Assembly (NCBI RefSeq): GCF_037974265.1
Contig: NZ_CP150233.1
Location: forward strand, 3,410,001-3,474,000
Length of the DNA stretch: 64,000 nt
From: Paenibacillus sp. FSL R5-0623
Lineage (GTDB): Bacteria > Bacillota > Bacilli > Paenibacillales > Paenibacillaceae
Direction of reading: 5' to 3'
Below, piece by piece: positions 1-8,406 of this stretch (position 1 is the first letter of the stretch; every line of letters begins with the position of its first letter). Both the position numbers and the translations under genes were made by a program. A model generated the notes under the pieces. It made no database searches. It was not told the DNA's origin and saw only the letters and a list, made by a program, of their open reading frames with translations.

Positions 1-2
1 AA

Positions 3-1337
3 TCGGTATTTGTTGGAGCAAAAATGAACGATGAGCAGGGATACCGCGGTACCAAAACGCCATATCCTTTTAAGGCTACAAGTTATACAAAAGCTCCTAA
101 TGGATATGAACCCGTATTTATTAACTACATAGGGAGACACGGTTCCAGACATCTATCCAGTTCCAAGTACGACAAGACCCTCTTTGAACTGCTTGACATC
201 GCTGAGAAGGATGGGCAGATCACTAATCTGGGCAAAGAGCTGATGAAGGAAATTGGCAATCTGATGAAGGTTGAAAAAGACCATTATGGATTGTTATCCA
301 CTACGGGTGGAGAAGAACTGAAAGGAATAGGAACCAGAGTGGGGCAGAATTTCAGAGAACTATTTACATCAGATAAAAAAGTAATCGCTCAAGCGACCTT
401 CAAAGATCGAACGCCCCAGAGCAGAGATCAGTTTATTGACGGCTTAGAGGAAAGCTTGGGAGATAACAAGGTAGACATTCTGGCTTCAGCCTTTGAAGAA
501 GGGAAAGACCCCTATCTACGGCCCTACGACCTGGCTACGAAGTATAACGAGTACGTAGAAGATGGAGACTGGGTTGAATTATACGAGGATTATGTCACAC
601 AGAGGACTGGAACGCGTTATGCAAAAGAGGTCCTTTTGCAATTTTTCTCTGAAGACTTTTATGAGAGATTGAATTCTGGAGATTTCGAGCTGAAGGATGA
701 GAAGGGAAAAGTGAAGCTTAGCAACCCTACTGAGGCTGCTTCTAATTTATACGAACTGTACATCATTTCTTCAAATATAAAAGGAGAAGGTGACTTCGAA
801 TTCGGGCGGTATTTTACAACCAATCAGTTAAGTTGGTACGAGAGCGTTGATAATATCAATGACTTTTATGAAAAAGGTCCATCTTTAACGTCAACAGATC
901 TGCCGCAGAATATCATTGCACCTCTGGTCAAAGAGTTGATCGTGTCTACCGAACAGTCCATTCAGCAGAAAGACACGGCTGGTATATTTCGTTTTGCTCA
1001 CGCAGAAACCATCATTCCATTATCTTCATTCCTGGATATCGCCGGAGCTAATGTGAGTATTGATAAACCGCAGGACGTGACCCAAAACTGGAATGGCTCG
1101 GTTATCTCACCGATGGGGGCAAATATCCAATGGATTCTGTATTCCAATGGTAAGGATATTCTCGTAAAAATGCTTAGAAATGAAGAAGAGATTGCCTTCC
1201 CGATTGAAACAAAGACCTATCCGTACTATAAATGGGAAGATGTGAAGACATATTACGAAAACAAACTGCAGAAGGTAGGCGTAAGCTTGGACAGCAGTTT
1301 GGAAGACAATATCGAGATTTTACAGAAGAATTTCTAA
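3..1337 (+). CDS. Histidine acid phosphatase, MINPP/phytase-like (5' partial)
   Basis: The product belongs to the histidine phosphatase superfamily, clade 2, which removes phosphates from phosphomonoesters such as inositol phosphates. Counting from the ATG at 24, the catalytic RHG motif sits at residues 38-40 (context IGRHGSRH). The distal proton-donor motif is HAE at residues 326-328 (FAHAET). HAE instead of HD is typical of multiple inositol polyphosphate phosphatases, so a phytase role is plausible. The reading frame is open to the left edge (residues before the ATG read SVFVGAK), and no signal peptide is visible after the ATG. The true start and an export signal therefore probably lie outside the window. 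A strong terminator follows. Family assignment is sure; substrate is inferred. Confidence 0.8.
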   Translation, partial: SVFVGAKMNDEQGYRGTKTPYPFKATSYTKAPNGYEPVFINYIGRHGSRHLSSSKYDKTLFELLDIAEKDGQITNLGKELMKEIGNLMKVEKDHYGLLSTTGGEELKGIGTRVGQNFRELFTSDKKVIAQATFKDRTPQSRDQFIDGLEESLGDNKVDILASAFEEGKDPYLRPYDLATKYNEYVEDGDWVELYEDYVTQRTGTRYAKEVLLQFFSEDFYERLNSGDFELKDEKGKVKLSNPTEAASNLYELYIISSNIKGEGDFEFGRYFTTNQLSWYESVDNINDFYEKGPSLTSTDLPQNIIAPLVKELIVSTEQSIQQKDTAGIFRFAHAETIIPLSSFLDIAGANVSIDKPQDVTQNWNGSVISPMGANIQWILYSNGKDILVKMLRNEEEIAFPIETKTYPYYKWEDVKTYYENKLQKVGVSLDSSLEDNIEILQKNF

Positions 1338-1350
1338 TTGGTTGGATGAA

Positions 1351-1389
1351 GAAAGCAACTCCTCTCCATGGAGTTGCTTTCTTTTTTTT
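1351..1389 (+). terminator. Intrinsic terminator after the phosphatase gene
   Basis: A perfect 12-bp stem (GAAAGCAACTCC with GGAGTTGCTTTC, 7-nt loop) is followed by eight T residues. It ends the phosphatase transcript. Confidence 0.9.
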
Positions 1390-1487
1390 GCATTTTGAAT
1401 GAAATGGACCAATAAAAAATCTTAAAACAAAATGTGACCAAATGCCGTCCGTAAGAGTGTTAGAGGTATAAAGGAGGGCATACAACC

Positions 1488-1979
1488 ATGCAGCGATCAG
1501 TGCCCCAGCTGGGCGATCATGTGATGAAAGTCTATGAGACATACGCGGATACGCTGTTCCGGATTGCCATGGTGCACCTCGGCAGACGAGAAGACGCGGA
1601 GGAAGCCACTCAGGATACCTTCATCAAACTAATAGAAAAAGCACCTACATTCAACGATGCGGAGCATCAAAAAGCATGGTTGATTCGGGTCATCACCAAT
1701 CATTGCAAATCCTTATTAGGCAGAGGCTGGCGTAAACGGGAGGTTAAGCTGGAGGGAGTCGATCCCCTTACAACAGACAACCCTGAAGATCACGCGCTGA
1801 TCGAACTTGTGCTGTCACTGCCCGTCAAGTATAGATCGGTGGTTCATCTGTATTATTACGAAGATTATCCGATCCGAGAAATCAGCGAGATCCTGGAGAT
1901 TAGCGAATCAGCAGTGAAAATGAGATTAAAACGAGGCAGACAGCTGTTAAAACTGGAGCTGGAAGGAGAGGAACTGTAA
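1488..1979 (+). CDS. ECF-type RNA polymerase sigma factor
   Basis: This 163-residue protein has the two-domain layout of extracytoplasmic-function sigma factors. Region 2 has the Leu-Phe-Arg-Ile and EEATQDTF signature (about residues 22-50). Region 4 is a helix-turn-helix near residues 125-155 (IREISEILEISESAVKMRL). The start is chosen for the AAGGAGG about 8 nt upstream. The next gene overlaps its stop (TAATG), so the two are translationally coupled. The partner is a single-pass membrane protein, the usual layout of a sigma/anti-sigma pair that responds to envelope signals. No promoter was identified with confidence. Confidence 0.92.
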   Translation: MQRSVPQLGDHVMKVYETYADTLFRIAMVHLGRREDAEEATQDTFIKLIEKAPTFNDAEHQKAWLIRVITNHCKSLLGRGWRKREVKLEGVDPLTTDNPEDHALIELVLSLPVKYRSVVHLYYYEDYPIREISEILEISESAVKMRLKRGRQLLKLELEGEEL

Positions 1980-2950
1980 TGAACGAAGAACAATTCAAAC
2001 AAAACTATAAGAAAGCGGTGGATCATATGAAAGCAAACGAACAAATGAAGAAACGGGTAGAGCAATCCTTAAACACGCAACATCAGGGACCAAAACGTCA
2101 ACGTAAACCATTATACATTGCAGCAAGTGTCGTTATCGCTGCCAGCATTGGCTTGGCTGCGCCGAGTGTATGGCAACAATTCAATGGACCAGCCGCACCA
2201 ACTCCACAGGTGGTAGAGGTGACTCCAGGCGCATCGTTCGATCCGATCGTGATTCCGAAGATGGAATTGCCGGATTCACAGGGCAAAGGCGCGATGGCTG
2301 ATATGGTGCAATTGGTCGTGTATGGAGGAAATGTCTATACACAGTCCCCAACATTGCTTGAAGGCACCAATGCGCTCAGCCTGCGGGGGGATAAACTGGG
2401 GACCACCACTGGCGGCATTGATGAGCTGAGCGGCCAGGATAAATACACTGAACTTGCTTCCAACATTGGCGAAGCTGACATCTATGCGGTTAATGGCTAC
2501 GATAAGGACTTCCGCATCATGTCTTACACCGAGATCGATGGTCAGGTGTATGCTCAACTATTTGACAAGAACAACGGAATCACCATTGGTACGGGTGCCG
2601 ACCTGATCGGCAAGCTTCATCTCGAAGGCAACATCACTTCTGCGCAATGGGAAACGTTTGACAGCTGGAATAACGGATTGCAGCAGTTTCAGCCGTTAGC
2701 AATGGGTGAATCGTTGGAAAGTTTCATCTCGGCGTTATCTGCTGCCAAACCGATTGCAACGAGCCCGGAATTGGAAGAGAATCTCTACGGCAAGGAAAAT
2801 CGCAAGATCATCTATCTCACGCTGGAAGACAAAACGCAGGTCCCACTGGTTCTGTTTGGTGAAGGTCTGGTTCGTTACGGTAATGTTCCGGCATTCCTGG
2901 AAGTGGAGAAAGGCGCATTTCAATCATTCTGGAACAGCTTGGGCGAGTAA
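1979..2950 (+). CDS. Single-pass membrane protein, probable anti-sigma factor
   Basis: The 323-residue protein has a short charged cytoplasmic N-terminus of about 45 residues, one membrane helix near residues 46-68 (YIAASVVIAASIGLAAPSVW) and a large extracellular domain without recognised motifs. This is the build of anti-sigma factors that hold an ECF sigma factor at the membrane. The N-terminus has no visible zinc-binding ZAS Cys/His motif. The call rests on topology and on the coupled position directly after the sigma gene (ATG overlaps the sigma stop by one base). The extracellular part may be a sensor domain. Confidence 0.75.
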   Translation: MNEEQFKQNYKKAVDHMKANEQMKKRVEQSLNTQHQGPKRQRKPLYIAASVVIAASIGLAAPSVWQQFNGPAAPTPQVVEVTPGASFDPIVIPKMELPDSQGKGAMADMVQLVVYGGNVYTQSPTLLEGTNALSLRGDKLGTTTGGIDELSGQDKYTELASNIGEADIYAVNGYDKDFRIMSYTEIDGQVYAQLFDKNNGITIGTGADLIGKLHLEGNITSAQWETFDSWNNGLQQFQPLAMGESLESFISALSAAKPIATSPELEENLYGKENRKIIYLTLEDKTQVPLVLFGEGLVRYGNVPAFLEVEKGAFQSFWNSLGE

Positions 2951-2979
2951 GGTGAAGACAGTAATATGGTTTCATGAAG

Positions 2980-3019
2980 AAGAGCGAACATGGCACGCAA
3001 GTGCTTTGTTCGCTCTTTT
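2980..3019 (+). terminator. Terminator after the sigma/anti-sigma operon
   Basis: An 11-bp stem (AAGAGCGAACA with TGTTCGCTCTT) closes on a 16-nt loop and ends in a short T run. It lies 30 bases past the anti-sigma stop codon. Confidence 0.8.
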
Positions 3020-3038
3020 GATTATTGGTGGGGTTAGA

Positions 3039-3239
3039 TTAATTAGAATTTTTGTAATACACCAAGTGATCGGTCCATTCATTATTTTCGTGTATAAACC
3101 CTTTACGTAGACATTCAAATTCCATACCAACACTCTCTGCTAGTTTCATGGAAGGGGTGTTATCCACATTGATATGAGCTTCTATGCGGTGGAATTTCAG
3201 ATGTTCGAATGCACTCCTCTGTATTGAATGTATGCTCAT
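3039..3239 (-). pseudogene. C-terminal remnant of a RimJ/RimL-type GNAT acetyltransferase
   Basis: Only 66 residues remain. They match the C-terminal half of ribosomal-protein-type GNAT acetyltransferases (HRIEA, then DN-PS-KLAESVGMEFE, then a W-D-H-L-VYY tail). The N-terminal half with the first strands is gone, so this is unlikely to be an active enzyme. Its ATG overlaps the stop of the LysR gene (ATGA), so it may still be translated by coupling. A deletion that joined the LysR gene to a GNAT tail is the simplest explanation. Confidence 0.6.
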
Positions 3240-4120
3240 GGCATAGAACTGAAGTAGTCCATAACCACGCTGCGAAACTCTAAAGCGGCTTTTGAAATAT
3301 ACCTGTTTTTGTGCGAAAGTAGAGCGATTTCCCGAACGAGTCTGTGCTCCTCTACCTGAAGATATCTAATGCACTCATGCGGGTTTCTGGCTGTGCTAGG
3401 TATAAACGTGAGACCGATCTCCGCTTCAACAAGGGCTGTTAATCTTGCAGGCTCATCACCTTCATATACATACTTCGGTACAAAACCAACGGATTGACAT
3501 ACGGAATCTACCATATCACGAACCCCATACCCTTGCTTCACCCCAACAAACCGCTCGTCCTTAAGCTCGGTTAATTGAATGCTGCTTCGATCTGCATATC
3601 GATGACCCATAGGAACAGCGACTACAATCGGATCGTCATATAGGATCTGACATTCGATATCGTCACCATGAATCGGAGGGGAGGAGAGACAAAAGTCCAC
3701 CTCGCCCCGATGTAGAAGTCTGGACATGTTTTCTAACGAAACCATTTGCACATGAAATTGAATGTCCGGTTTGTTTTTCCGGAATTCCCGTAGTATACCT
3801 GGCAAAGTACTTGCCGTAGTCACCGCCAATTGCAGTGTACCCTGATCCGGGTTGGAGAGGTCAGCGATTTCCCGCTTTCCTTGTTCCAATTCAAATAAGG
3901 CTTTTTCAGTTCGCTGAAGAAATGTTCTTCCAAAGTCGTTTAATCGCAGCTTTCTCCCGATTCGATCAAATAAAGGGACTCCGAGGTCGTCCTCTAATCG
4001 TTGTATCGTTTTGCTCAGGGAGGATTGCGTGACATGCAGCTTTCCCGCAGCTTCCGTAACATGTTCGCATCGGGCCACCGTCAGGAAATATTTTAGTTGA
4101 AGAAGTTCCATTTGCACCAT
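3236..4120 (-). CDS. LysR-family transcriptional regulator
   Basis: This protein is about 294 residues, the usual LysR length. The winged helix-turn-helix is at residues 4-65 (LQLKYFLTVARCEHVTEAA, then QSSLSKTIQRLE), followed by a periplasmic-binding-protein-like effector domain. Two starts are possible: the ATG at 4120, or the in-frame ATG at 4111, which gives the usual MELLQLKYF N-terminus and has AAGGA about 9 nt upstream. It is divergent from the MFS exporter at 4221 with a 100-bp shared promoter region, so that exporter is the likely target. Confidence 0.88.
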   Translation of the reverse strand: MVQMELLQLKYFLTVARCEHVTEAAGKLHVTQSSLSKTIQRLEDDLGVPLFDRIGRKLRLNDFGRTFLQRTEKALFELEQGKREIADLSNPDQGTLQLAVTTASTLPGILREFRKNKPDIQFHVQMVSLENMSRLLHRGEVDFCLSSPPIHGDDIECQILYDDPIVVAVPMGHRYADRSSIQLTELKDERFVGVKQGYGVRDMVDSVCQSVGFVPKYVYEGDEPARLTALVEAEIGLTFIPSTARNPHECIRYLQVEEHRLVREIALLSHKNRYISKAALEFRSVVMDYFSSMP

Positions 4121-4220
4121 TCCTTCATTCCTTCTAGTTCATCAAATCATAACATATAATGCGTTGGAATAAATGAATGTTTTCAAGTAAGATGACAGCA
4201 GAAGAAGGAGTGATGCACCC

Positions 4221-5615
4221 ATGAACGTTCGAAATAAAGGATTGATGTTAGCTGTTGGACTCGGAATTATGTTGAATCCGTTGAATTCCTCCATGATTTC
4301 TGTGGCAATCTCCAGGTTACAACAAGTGTATCAACTTAATTTTACAGCCGTCTCGTGGATTATTTTATCATTTTACATTGCCAGTGCTGTCGCTCAACCC
4401 GTCATGGGCAAGTGTAGTGATTTGTTTGGCCGCAGGAAGATCTTCCTCATGGGTCTTATTATTGTTTTTGTATCGTCCATGCTAGCTCCGTGGTCTCCCA
4501 GTTTTTCGTGGCTCATCGTATTCCGGATCATTCAATCGATTGGCACAAGCATGATGGTGGCCGTCGGAATGGCGATTGTCAGAATTAACGTGACTGACAA
4601 GCAAGCCTCCGCCTTGTCCACCTTGGCTATATTCCTTTCTGGAGCGGCTGCGATCGGGCCCTTTATTGGTGGAGTATTGATTCATTGGTGGGACTGGCAT
4701 AGCATATTCATCGTTAATATTCCGTTTGTCATGGCAAGTTTTTGGTTCGCCTGGAAAACAATCCCGAAGGACGAGCAATCCCCGTCTATCTCTGGTGACA
4801 TATCCATTCGGAAATGGCTTGCGTTAATTGACGCACCAGGCATCCTGATGTTTACGGTAGCCTTGGTAACTCTGCTCATCGGTTTACGTTCAGTAAATTC
4901 CACAGGAGATATTTCAACATGGCATCTGCTGACAGGAGCGATCGGGTTAATCGCACTCGTTATGTTCATTCGACATGAATTAAAAGCGGCCACGCCTTTC
5001 ATCCCTTTGCGAACCTTTGCCACATATCCCGAGATGACTTGGGTGAATGTGCAATACATGCTGGTAAATATCCTGTTTTACGCACTATTTTTTGGAGTTC
5101 CTACGTATTTGAAGCAGATACGACATCTCAATGAAGTTCATACAGGAATGAGTATGCTAGCTTTGGGGTTATGTTCAGTCATTATTGCTCCGATTGCAGG
5201 GCGCTGGATTGACAGATCAGGATCACGGCCAGCTCTGATCGTATCCGCTTCTTTAATGACATTTGGCTCTATATTAATCGTTGTTATGAATGAAACTTCT
5301 CCAATCTTCATAATCATTGTTGCTTTAGCTTTATTTGGAATAAGTAACGGCCTAAACGCGGTCGGCATGCAAGCAGCACTGTTTAAAAGCACACCGAAAG
5401 AAATGATTGGAGTGGCATCGGGTATTTTTAATACATCACGCTACTTGGGGACCATTTTATCGTCGTTATTGATTGGAATTGTTATGGGGGATACATTCAA
5501 TGTGACAGGATTTCAGATGCTTGGAATCATCCTTACGGTATTAGCTGCATCACTGATCATCATGAGCATACGTCGCGAGGCAGGTTTGGTGAGTCCGGAG
5601 CAAGGAAGCAAGTAA
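4221..5615 (+). CDS. MFS drug/metabolite exporter, DHA2-like (14 TM)
   Basis: The 464-residue membrane protein has about 14 hydrophobic helices. The major-facilitator motif A lies between TM2 and TM3 (GKCSDLFGRRK) and the antiporter motif C region follows near residues 135-150. This is the build of proton-coupled multidrug exporters of the DHA2 (QacA/EmrB) group. AAGAAGGAG lies 8-10 nt before the ATG. It is divergent from a LysR regulator, the classical arrangement for substrate-induced efflux. The substrate cannot be read from the sequence. Confidence 0.88.
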   Translation: MNVRNKGLMLAVGLGIMLNPLNSSMISVAISRLQQVYQLNFTAVSWIILSFYIASAVAQPVMGKCSDLFGRRKIFLMGLIIVFVSSMLAPWSPSFSWLIVFRIIQSIGTSMMVAVGMAIVRINVTDKQASALSTLAIFLSGAAAIGPFIGGVLIHWWDWHSIFIVNIPFVMASFWFAWKTIPKDEQSPSISGDISIRKWLALIDAPGILMFTVALVTLLIGLRSVNSTGDISTWHLLTGAIGLIALVMFIRHELKAATPFIPLRTFATYPEMTWVNVQYMLVNILFYALFFGVPTYLKQIRHLNEVHTGMSMLALGLCSVIIAPIAGRWIDRSGSRPALIVSASLMTFGSILIVVMNETSPIFIIIVALALFGISNGLNAVGMQAALFKSTPKEMIGVASGIFNTSRYLGTILSSLLIGIVMGDTFNVTGFQMLGIILTVLAASLIIMSIRREAGLVSPEQGSK

Positions 5616-5645
5616 AATAGAGAATCTGCCTTGCAATAACACGTT

Positions 5646-5686
5646 TACACCCAATGAATCAATAGCTCCATTGGGTGTATTTTTTG
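5646..5686 (+). terminator. Terminator after the MFS gene
   Basis: A perfect 11-bp stem (TACACCCAATG with CATTGGGTGTA) with a 12-nt loop is followed by six T residues. Confidence 0.88.
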
Positions 5687-5754
5687 ATTTTCACCAAGTT
5701 GTCAGAAAGAGTTGATCCTTTCTTGAACGTTTAGGGTAGAAGCCGTGTCTTTGA

Positions 5755-5782
5755 TTGAATTAGGTAAAAATAAAGATATAAT
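5755..5782 (+). promoter_or_regulatory. Candidate sigma-A promoter of the cyd operon
   Basis: TTGAAT at 5755-5760 and TATAAT at 5777-5782 are separated by 16 bp. If used, transcription would start near 5790 and give a leader of more than 200 nt before cydA. The stretch 5690-6014 has no gene; it holds this promoter, the inverted repeat and the Rex site listed next. Confidence 0.55.
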
Positions 5783-5820
5783 AATTTTGATTAATAGGCT
5801 TGGTTGGTACATTAAGTGCA

Positions 5821-5970
5821 TCAATATCAGATTTTAATAGGCACCCAATGCTTCTTATTATCGGGGGCCTACAGGAGTAAACGCATTATAGGTGTGGCAA
5901 GATATCGTCATACCTAACTTTGTGAAATTTTTCGCAACTCTGCATTGAGCTTGGCCAAATCTGATATTGA
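5821..5970 (+). repeat. 14-bp perfect inverted repeat spanning the cydA leader
   Basis: TCAATATCAGATTT at 5821-5834 is repeated as its exact reverse complement at 5957-5970. The arms are 122 bases apart and the Rex operator lies between them. In RNA this could close a large stem around the leader and leave only about 40 nt before the cydA start codon. It could also be two half-sites for a DNA-binding protein. Function is not known. Confidence 0.6.
5920..5937. promoter_or_regulatory. Rex operator upstream of cydA
   Basis: TTGTGAAATTTTTCGCAA matches the Rex consensus TTGTGAA-N4-TTCACAA with one mismatch (G for A in the right arm). Rex is the NADH-sensing repressor that controls cydABCD in Bacillus. 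The site is downstream of the candidate promoter, so Rex would block transcription when NADH is low and release it under oxygen limitation. Confidence 0.75.
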
Positions 5971-6014
5971 ATGTTTCTAAATTGAACAGAGTTTGAAAGG
6001 AGGCAACACAAAGA

Positions 6015-7379
6015 ATGGCTATTGATACGGTTTTATGGAGCAGGCTAGTGACTGGTTTGACGCTCGGGTTCCACGTTATTTTTGCAACGCTTGGTGTCGG
6101 CGTACCTTTGATGATTGCTATTGCAGAGTTCATCGGCATTCGGAAGAAGGATCACCATTACATACTTATGGCAAAGAGGTGGTCCAGAGGGTTTGTCATT
6201 TCTGTGGCGGTTGGTGTTGTGACAGGTACAGCGATATCACTACAGTTGGCCCTGGTATGGCCGAATTTTATGAAGCTGGCCGGGAATGTCATTGCACTGC
6301 CACTATTTATGGAAGTATTCGCATTCTTTTTTGAAGCCATCTTCCTGGGAATTTACTTGTATACGTGGGATCGGTTCAAAAATCCGTATATCCACTGGTT
6401 GCTGACCATCCCAATTGTCGCCGGGGCAGGCATGTCTGCTGTTTTTATTACAACAGTGAACGGATTCATGAACCAGCCTGAAGGTTTTGTCATGGAAGCA
6501 GGTCAATTCATGGCAGTGAACCCCGTGCAAGCGATGCTGAATACGGCGACGTTCTCCAAAGTGTTCCATGTATTAAGCTCGGCTTATCTGACAGGAGCTG
6601 CCCTGTTAGCAGGAATAGCAGCCTTTGCGATGTTGAGAAAAGGAGTGTCCGCCTACCACAAAAAAGGCCTGAACCTCATGATGGCCGTTGTGCTGGTATT
6701 CAGTTTATTAAATTCCTTAGCTGGAGATGTATCTGCCAAGTTTTTGGCTGAGCATCAGCCGGAGAAGCTCGCAGCTGCCGAGTGGCATTTCGAGACGGAA
6801 AGCGGAGCGGATTTGATTTTTTTGGGATGGCTGAATGCTGAACATGAAATTATAGGCGCACTACATTTGCCGAAGGTGCTCAGTTTCCTTGCCTTTGGAG
6901 ACTTTAACGCCGAGGTAACCGGGCTGAACGAATTTCCACCAGATGAACACCCGCCCTTACTTGTGCATTATTTGTTTGATCTAATGGCTGGAATCGGATT
7001 CGCTCTGCTTGCGATCTCATCTCTGTATTTCCTGTTTGTGTTTTGGAAGAAACGTAATCAGTTTAACAAGTGGATGCTTCGTATGGTTGCACTCAGTGCA
7101 CCGCTCGCTTTTCTGGCCGTTGAGATGGGCTGGTTCTATGCAGAGATCGGGCGGCAGCCATGGATCATCCGAGGTTATATGCGAGTGGAAGAGGCCACTA
7201 CTTCTTCACCGAGTGTAAGAATTTTATTTTTCGTGTTCTTGCTTCTATACATCGTGCTCGGCGTCATCTGTGTTCTCGTATTGAGACGTCTGTTCAATAA
7301 TAATCCTGCTGAGCTTGAGATGGAGAAATGGTTGAAAGAGAAGCATGAACAATCAGCCAAGAAAGGGGATCAGGCCTGA
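6015..7379 (+). CDS. cydA: Cytochrome bd ubiquinol/menaquinol oxidase subunit I
   Basis: CydA is the quinol-oxidising, haem-carrying subunit of the bd-type terminal oxidase. It reduces oxygen to water with high affinity and without proton pumping. The 454-residue protein shows the N-terminal helix with a haem-ligand-type histidine (GFHVIF, His20), a second conserved histidine (VFHVLSSAY, His185) and the GRQPW motif near residues 380-385. The length fits the short Q-loop form of Gram-positive bacteria. AAAGGAGG is 9 nt before the ATG. It overlaps cydB (TGATG), opens the cydABDC operon and is probably under Rex control. Confidence 0.96.
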   Translation: MAIDTVLWSRLVTGLTLGFHVIFATLGVGVPLMIAIAEFIGIRKKDHHYILMAKRWSRGFVISVAVGVVTGTAISLQLALVWPNFMKLAGNVIALPLFMEVFAFFFEAIFLGIYLYTWDRFKNPYIHWLLTIPIVAGAGMSAVFITTVNGFMNQPEGFVMEAGQFMAVNPVQAMLNTATFSKVFHVLSSAYLTGAALLAGIAAFAMLRKGVSAYHKKGLNLMMAVVLVFSLLNSLAGDVSAKFLAEHQPEKLAAAEWHFETESGADLIFLGWLNAEHEIIGALHLPKVLSFLAFGDFNAEVTGLNEFPPDEHPPLLVHYLFDLMAGIGFALLAISSLYFLFVFWKKRNQFNKWMLRMVALSAPLAFLAVEMGWFYAEIGRQPWIIRGYMRVEEATTSSPSVRILFFVFLLLYIVLGVICVLVLRRLFNNNPAELEMEKWLKEKHEQSAKKGDQA

Positions 7380-8392
7380 TGAGTTATGAATTGATTGGTA
7401 TATCTGTACTCTGGCTGTTCTTATACGGCTATCTGATTGTAGCTTCCATTGATTTTGGAGCAGGTTTTTTCGCCTTTTATGCACGCCTGACAAAGCAGGA
7501 TCACCTGATTAATCGTCTGATCTCCCGTTATCTATCACCGGTTTGGGAGATCACCAATGTATTTTTTGTCTTTTTCTATATTGGCATCGTTGGATTTTTT
7601 CCGGATACCGCTTACTATTATGGCTCTGCGCTGCTTGTTCCGGGAAGTATTGCCGTCATTTTACTTGCTATTCGTGGTTCATTCTACGCCTTTGAGAACT
7701 ATGGATCCAAAAATAACATCGTATATCTGTTTTTATACGGGGCTACCGGGTTGCTTATTCCAGCGTCATTGTCTGTGGCACTAACATTGTCTGAAGGTGG
7801 CTTTATTTTGAAGCAGGCAGATACCGTTTCCCTAGATTACTGGGCGTTATTTACCAATCCGTTATCATGGAGCATCGTTGGACTGGCAATTGTATCCGTA
7901 TTGTTCATTAGCGGGTCATTTCTCACATTTTACGCTTCTCGGGCAGAGGATCATTCGGCATTGAAACTGATGCGGAACTATGCTTTGTTCTGGAGCACAC
8001 CGACCATTATTCTCGCGCTGACTGCATTTATATATTTGGGTCAACACAATGAGCGTCATTTTCAAAACATGATGGATTTATGGTGGCTACTGGCGCTTTC
8101 CGTTGCGTTTTTCATGATCGCCATGTGGCTGTTATATAACGGACGCCGTTACGGTTTAGCTTTTATATGTATCATGCTGCAATTTTTCACAGCCTTTTTC
8201 GCTTACGGGATTGGGCAATATCCTTACATTCTTGATCCATACATCACGATTCAGAGCAGCGCCACATCACCTGCAATGGGCTTTGCACTCGTCGTAGTGT
8301 TTATCGGTGGTCTGTGTCTGTTAATTCCTTCTCTGATTCTGGTCTTCAAACTGTTCCTATTTGATGCGGATTATGTGAAAGGGAAAAAATAA
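7379..8392 (+). CDS. cydB: Cytochrome bd oxidase subunit II
   Basis: CydB is the second structural subunit of the bd oxidase and forms a pseudo-symmetric dimer with CydA in the membrane. The 337-residue protein has about eight hydrophobic helices. Its N-terminus (ILWLFLYGYLIVASIDFGAG type) is characteristic of the family. The start codon overlaps the cydA stop by one base, which should keep the two subunits equal in amount. It is followed after 14 bases by the ABC transporter pair needed for assembly. Confidence 0.95.
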   Translation: MSYELIGISVLWLFLYGYLIVASIDFGAGFFAFYARLTKQDHLINRLISRYLSPVWEITNVFFVFFYIGIVGFFPDTAYYYGSALLVPGSIAVILLAIRGSFYAFENYGSKNNIVYLFLYGATGLLIPASLSVALTLSEGGFILKQADTVSLDYWALFTNPLSWSIVGLAIVSVLFISGSFLTFYASRAEDHSALKLMRNYALFWSTPTIILALTAFIYLGQHNERHFQNMMDLWWLLALSVAFFMIAMWLLYNGRRYGLAFICIMLQFFTAFFAYGIGQYPYILDPYITIQSSATSPAMGFALVVVFIGGLCLLIPSLILVFKLFLFDADYVKGKK

Positions 8393-8406
8393 AGGAGGAG
8401 CGTTCA

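Noticed and set aside
1390..1487. An ECF-type autoregulated promoter before the sigma factor gene
   Set aside because: A possible GACC and CGTC pair is present, but the spacing is far too short for an ECF promoter.
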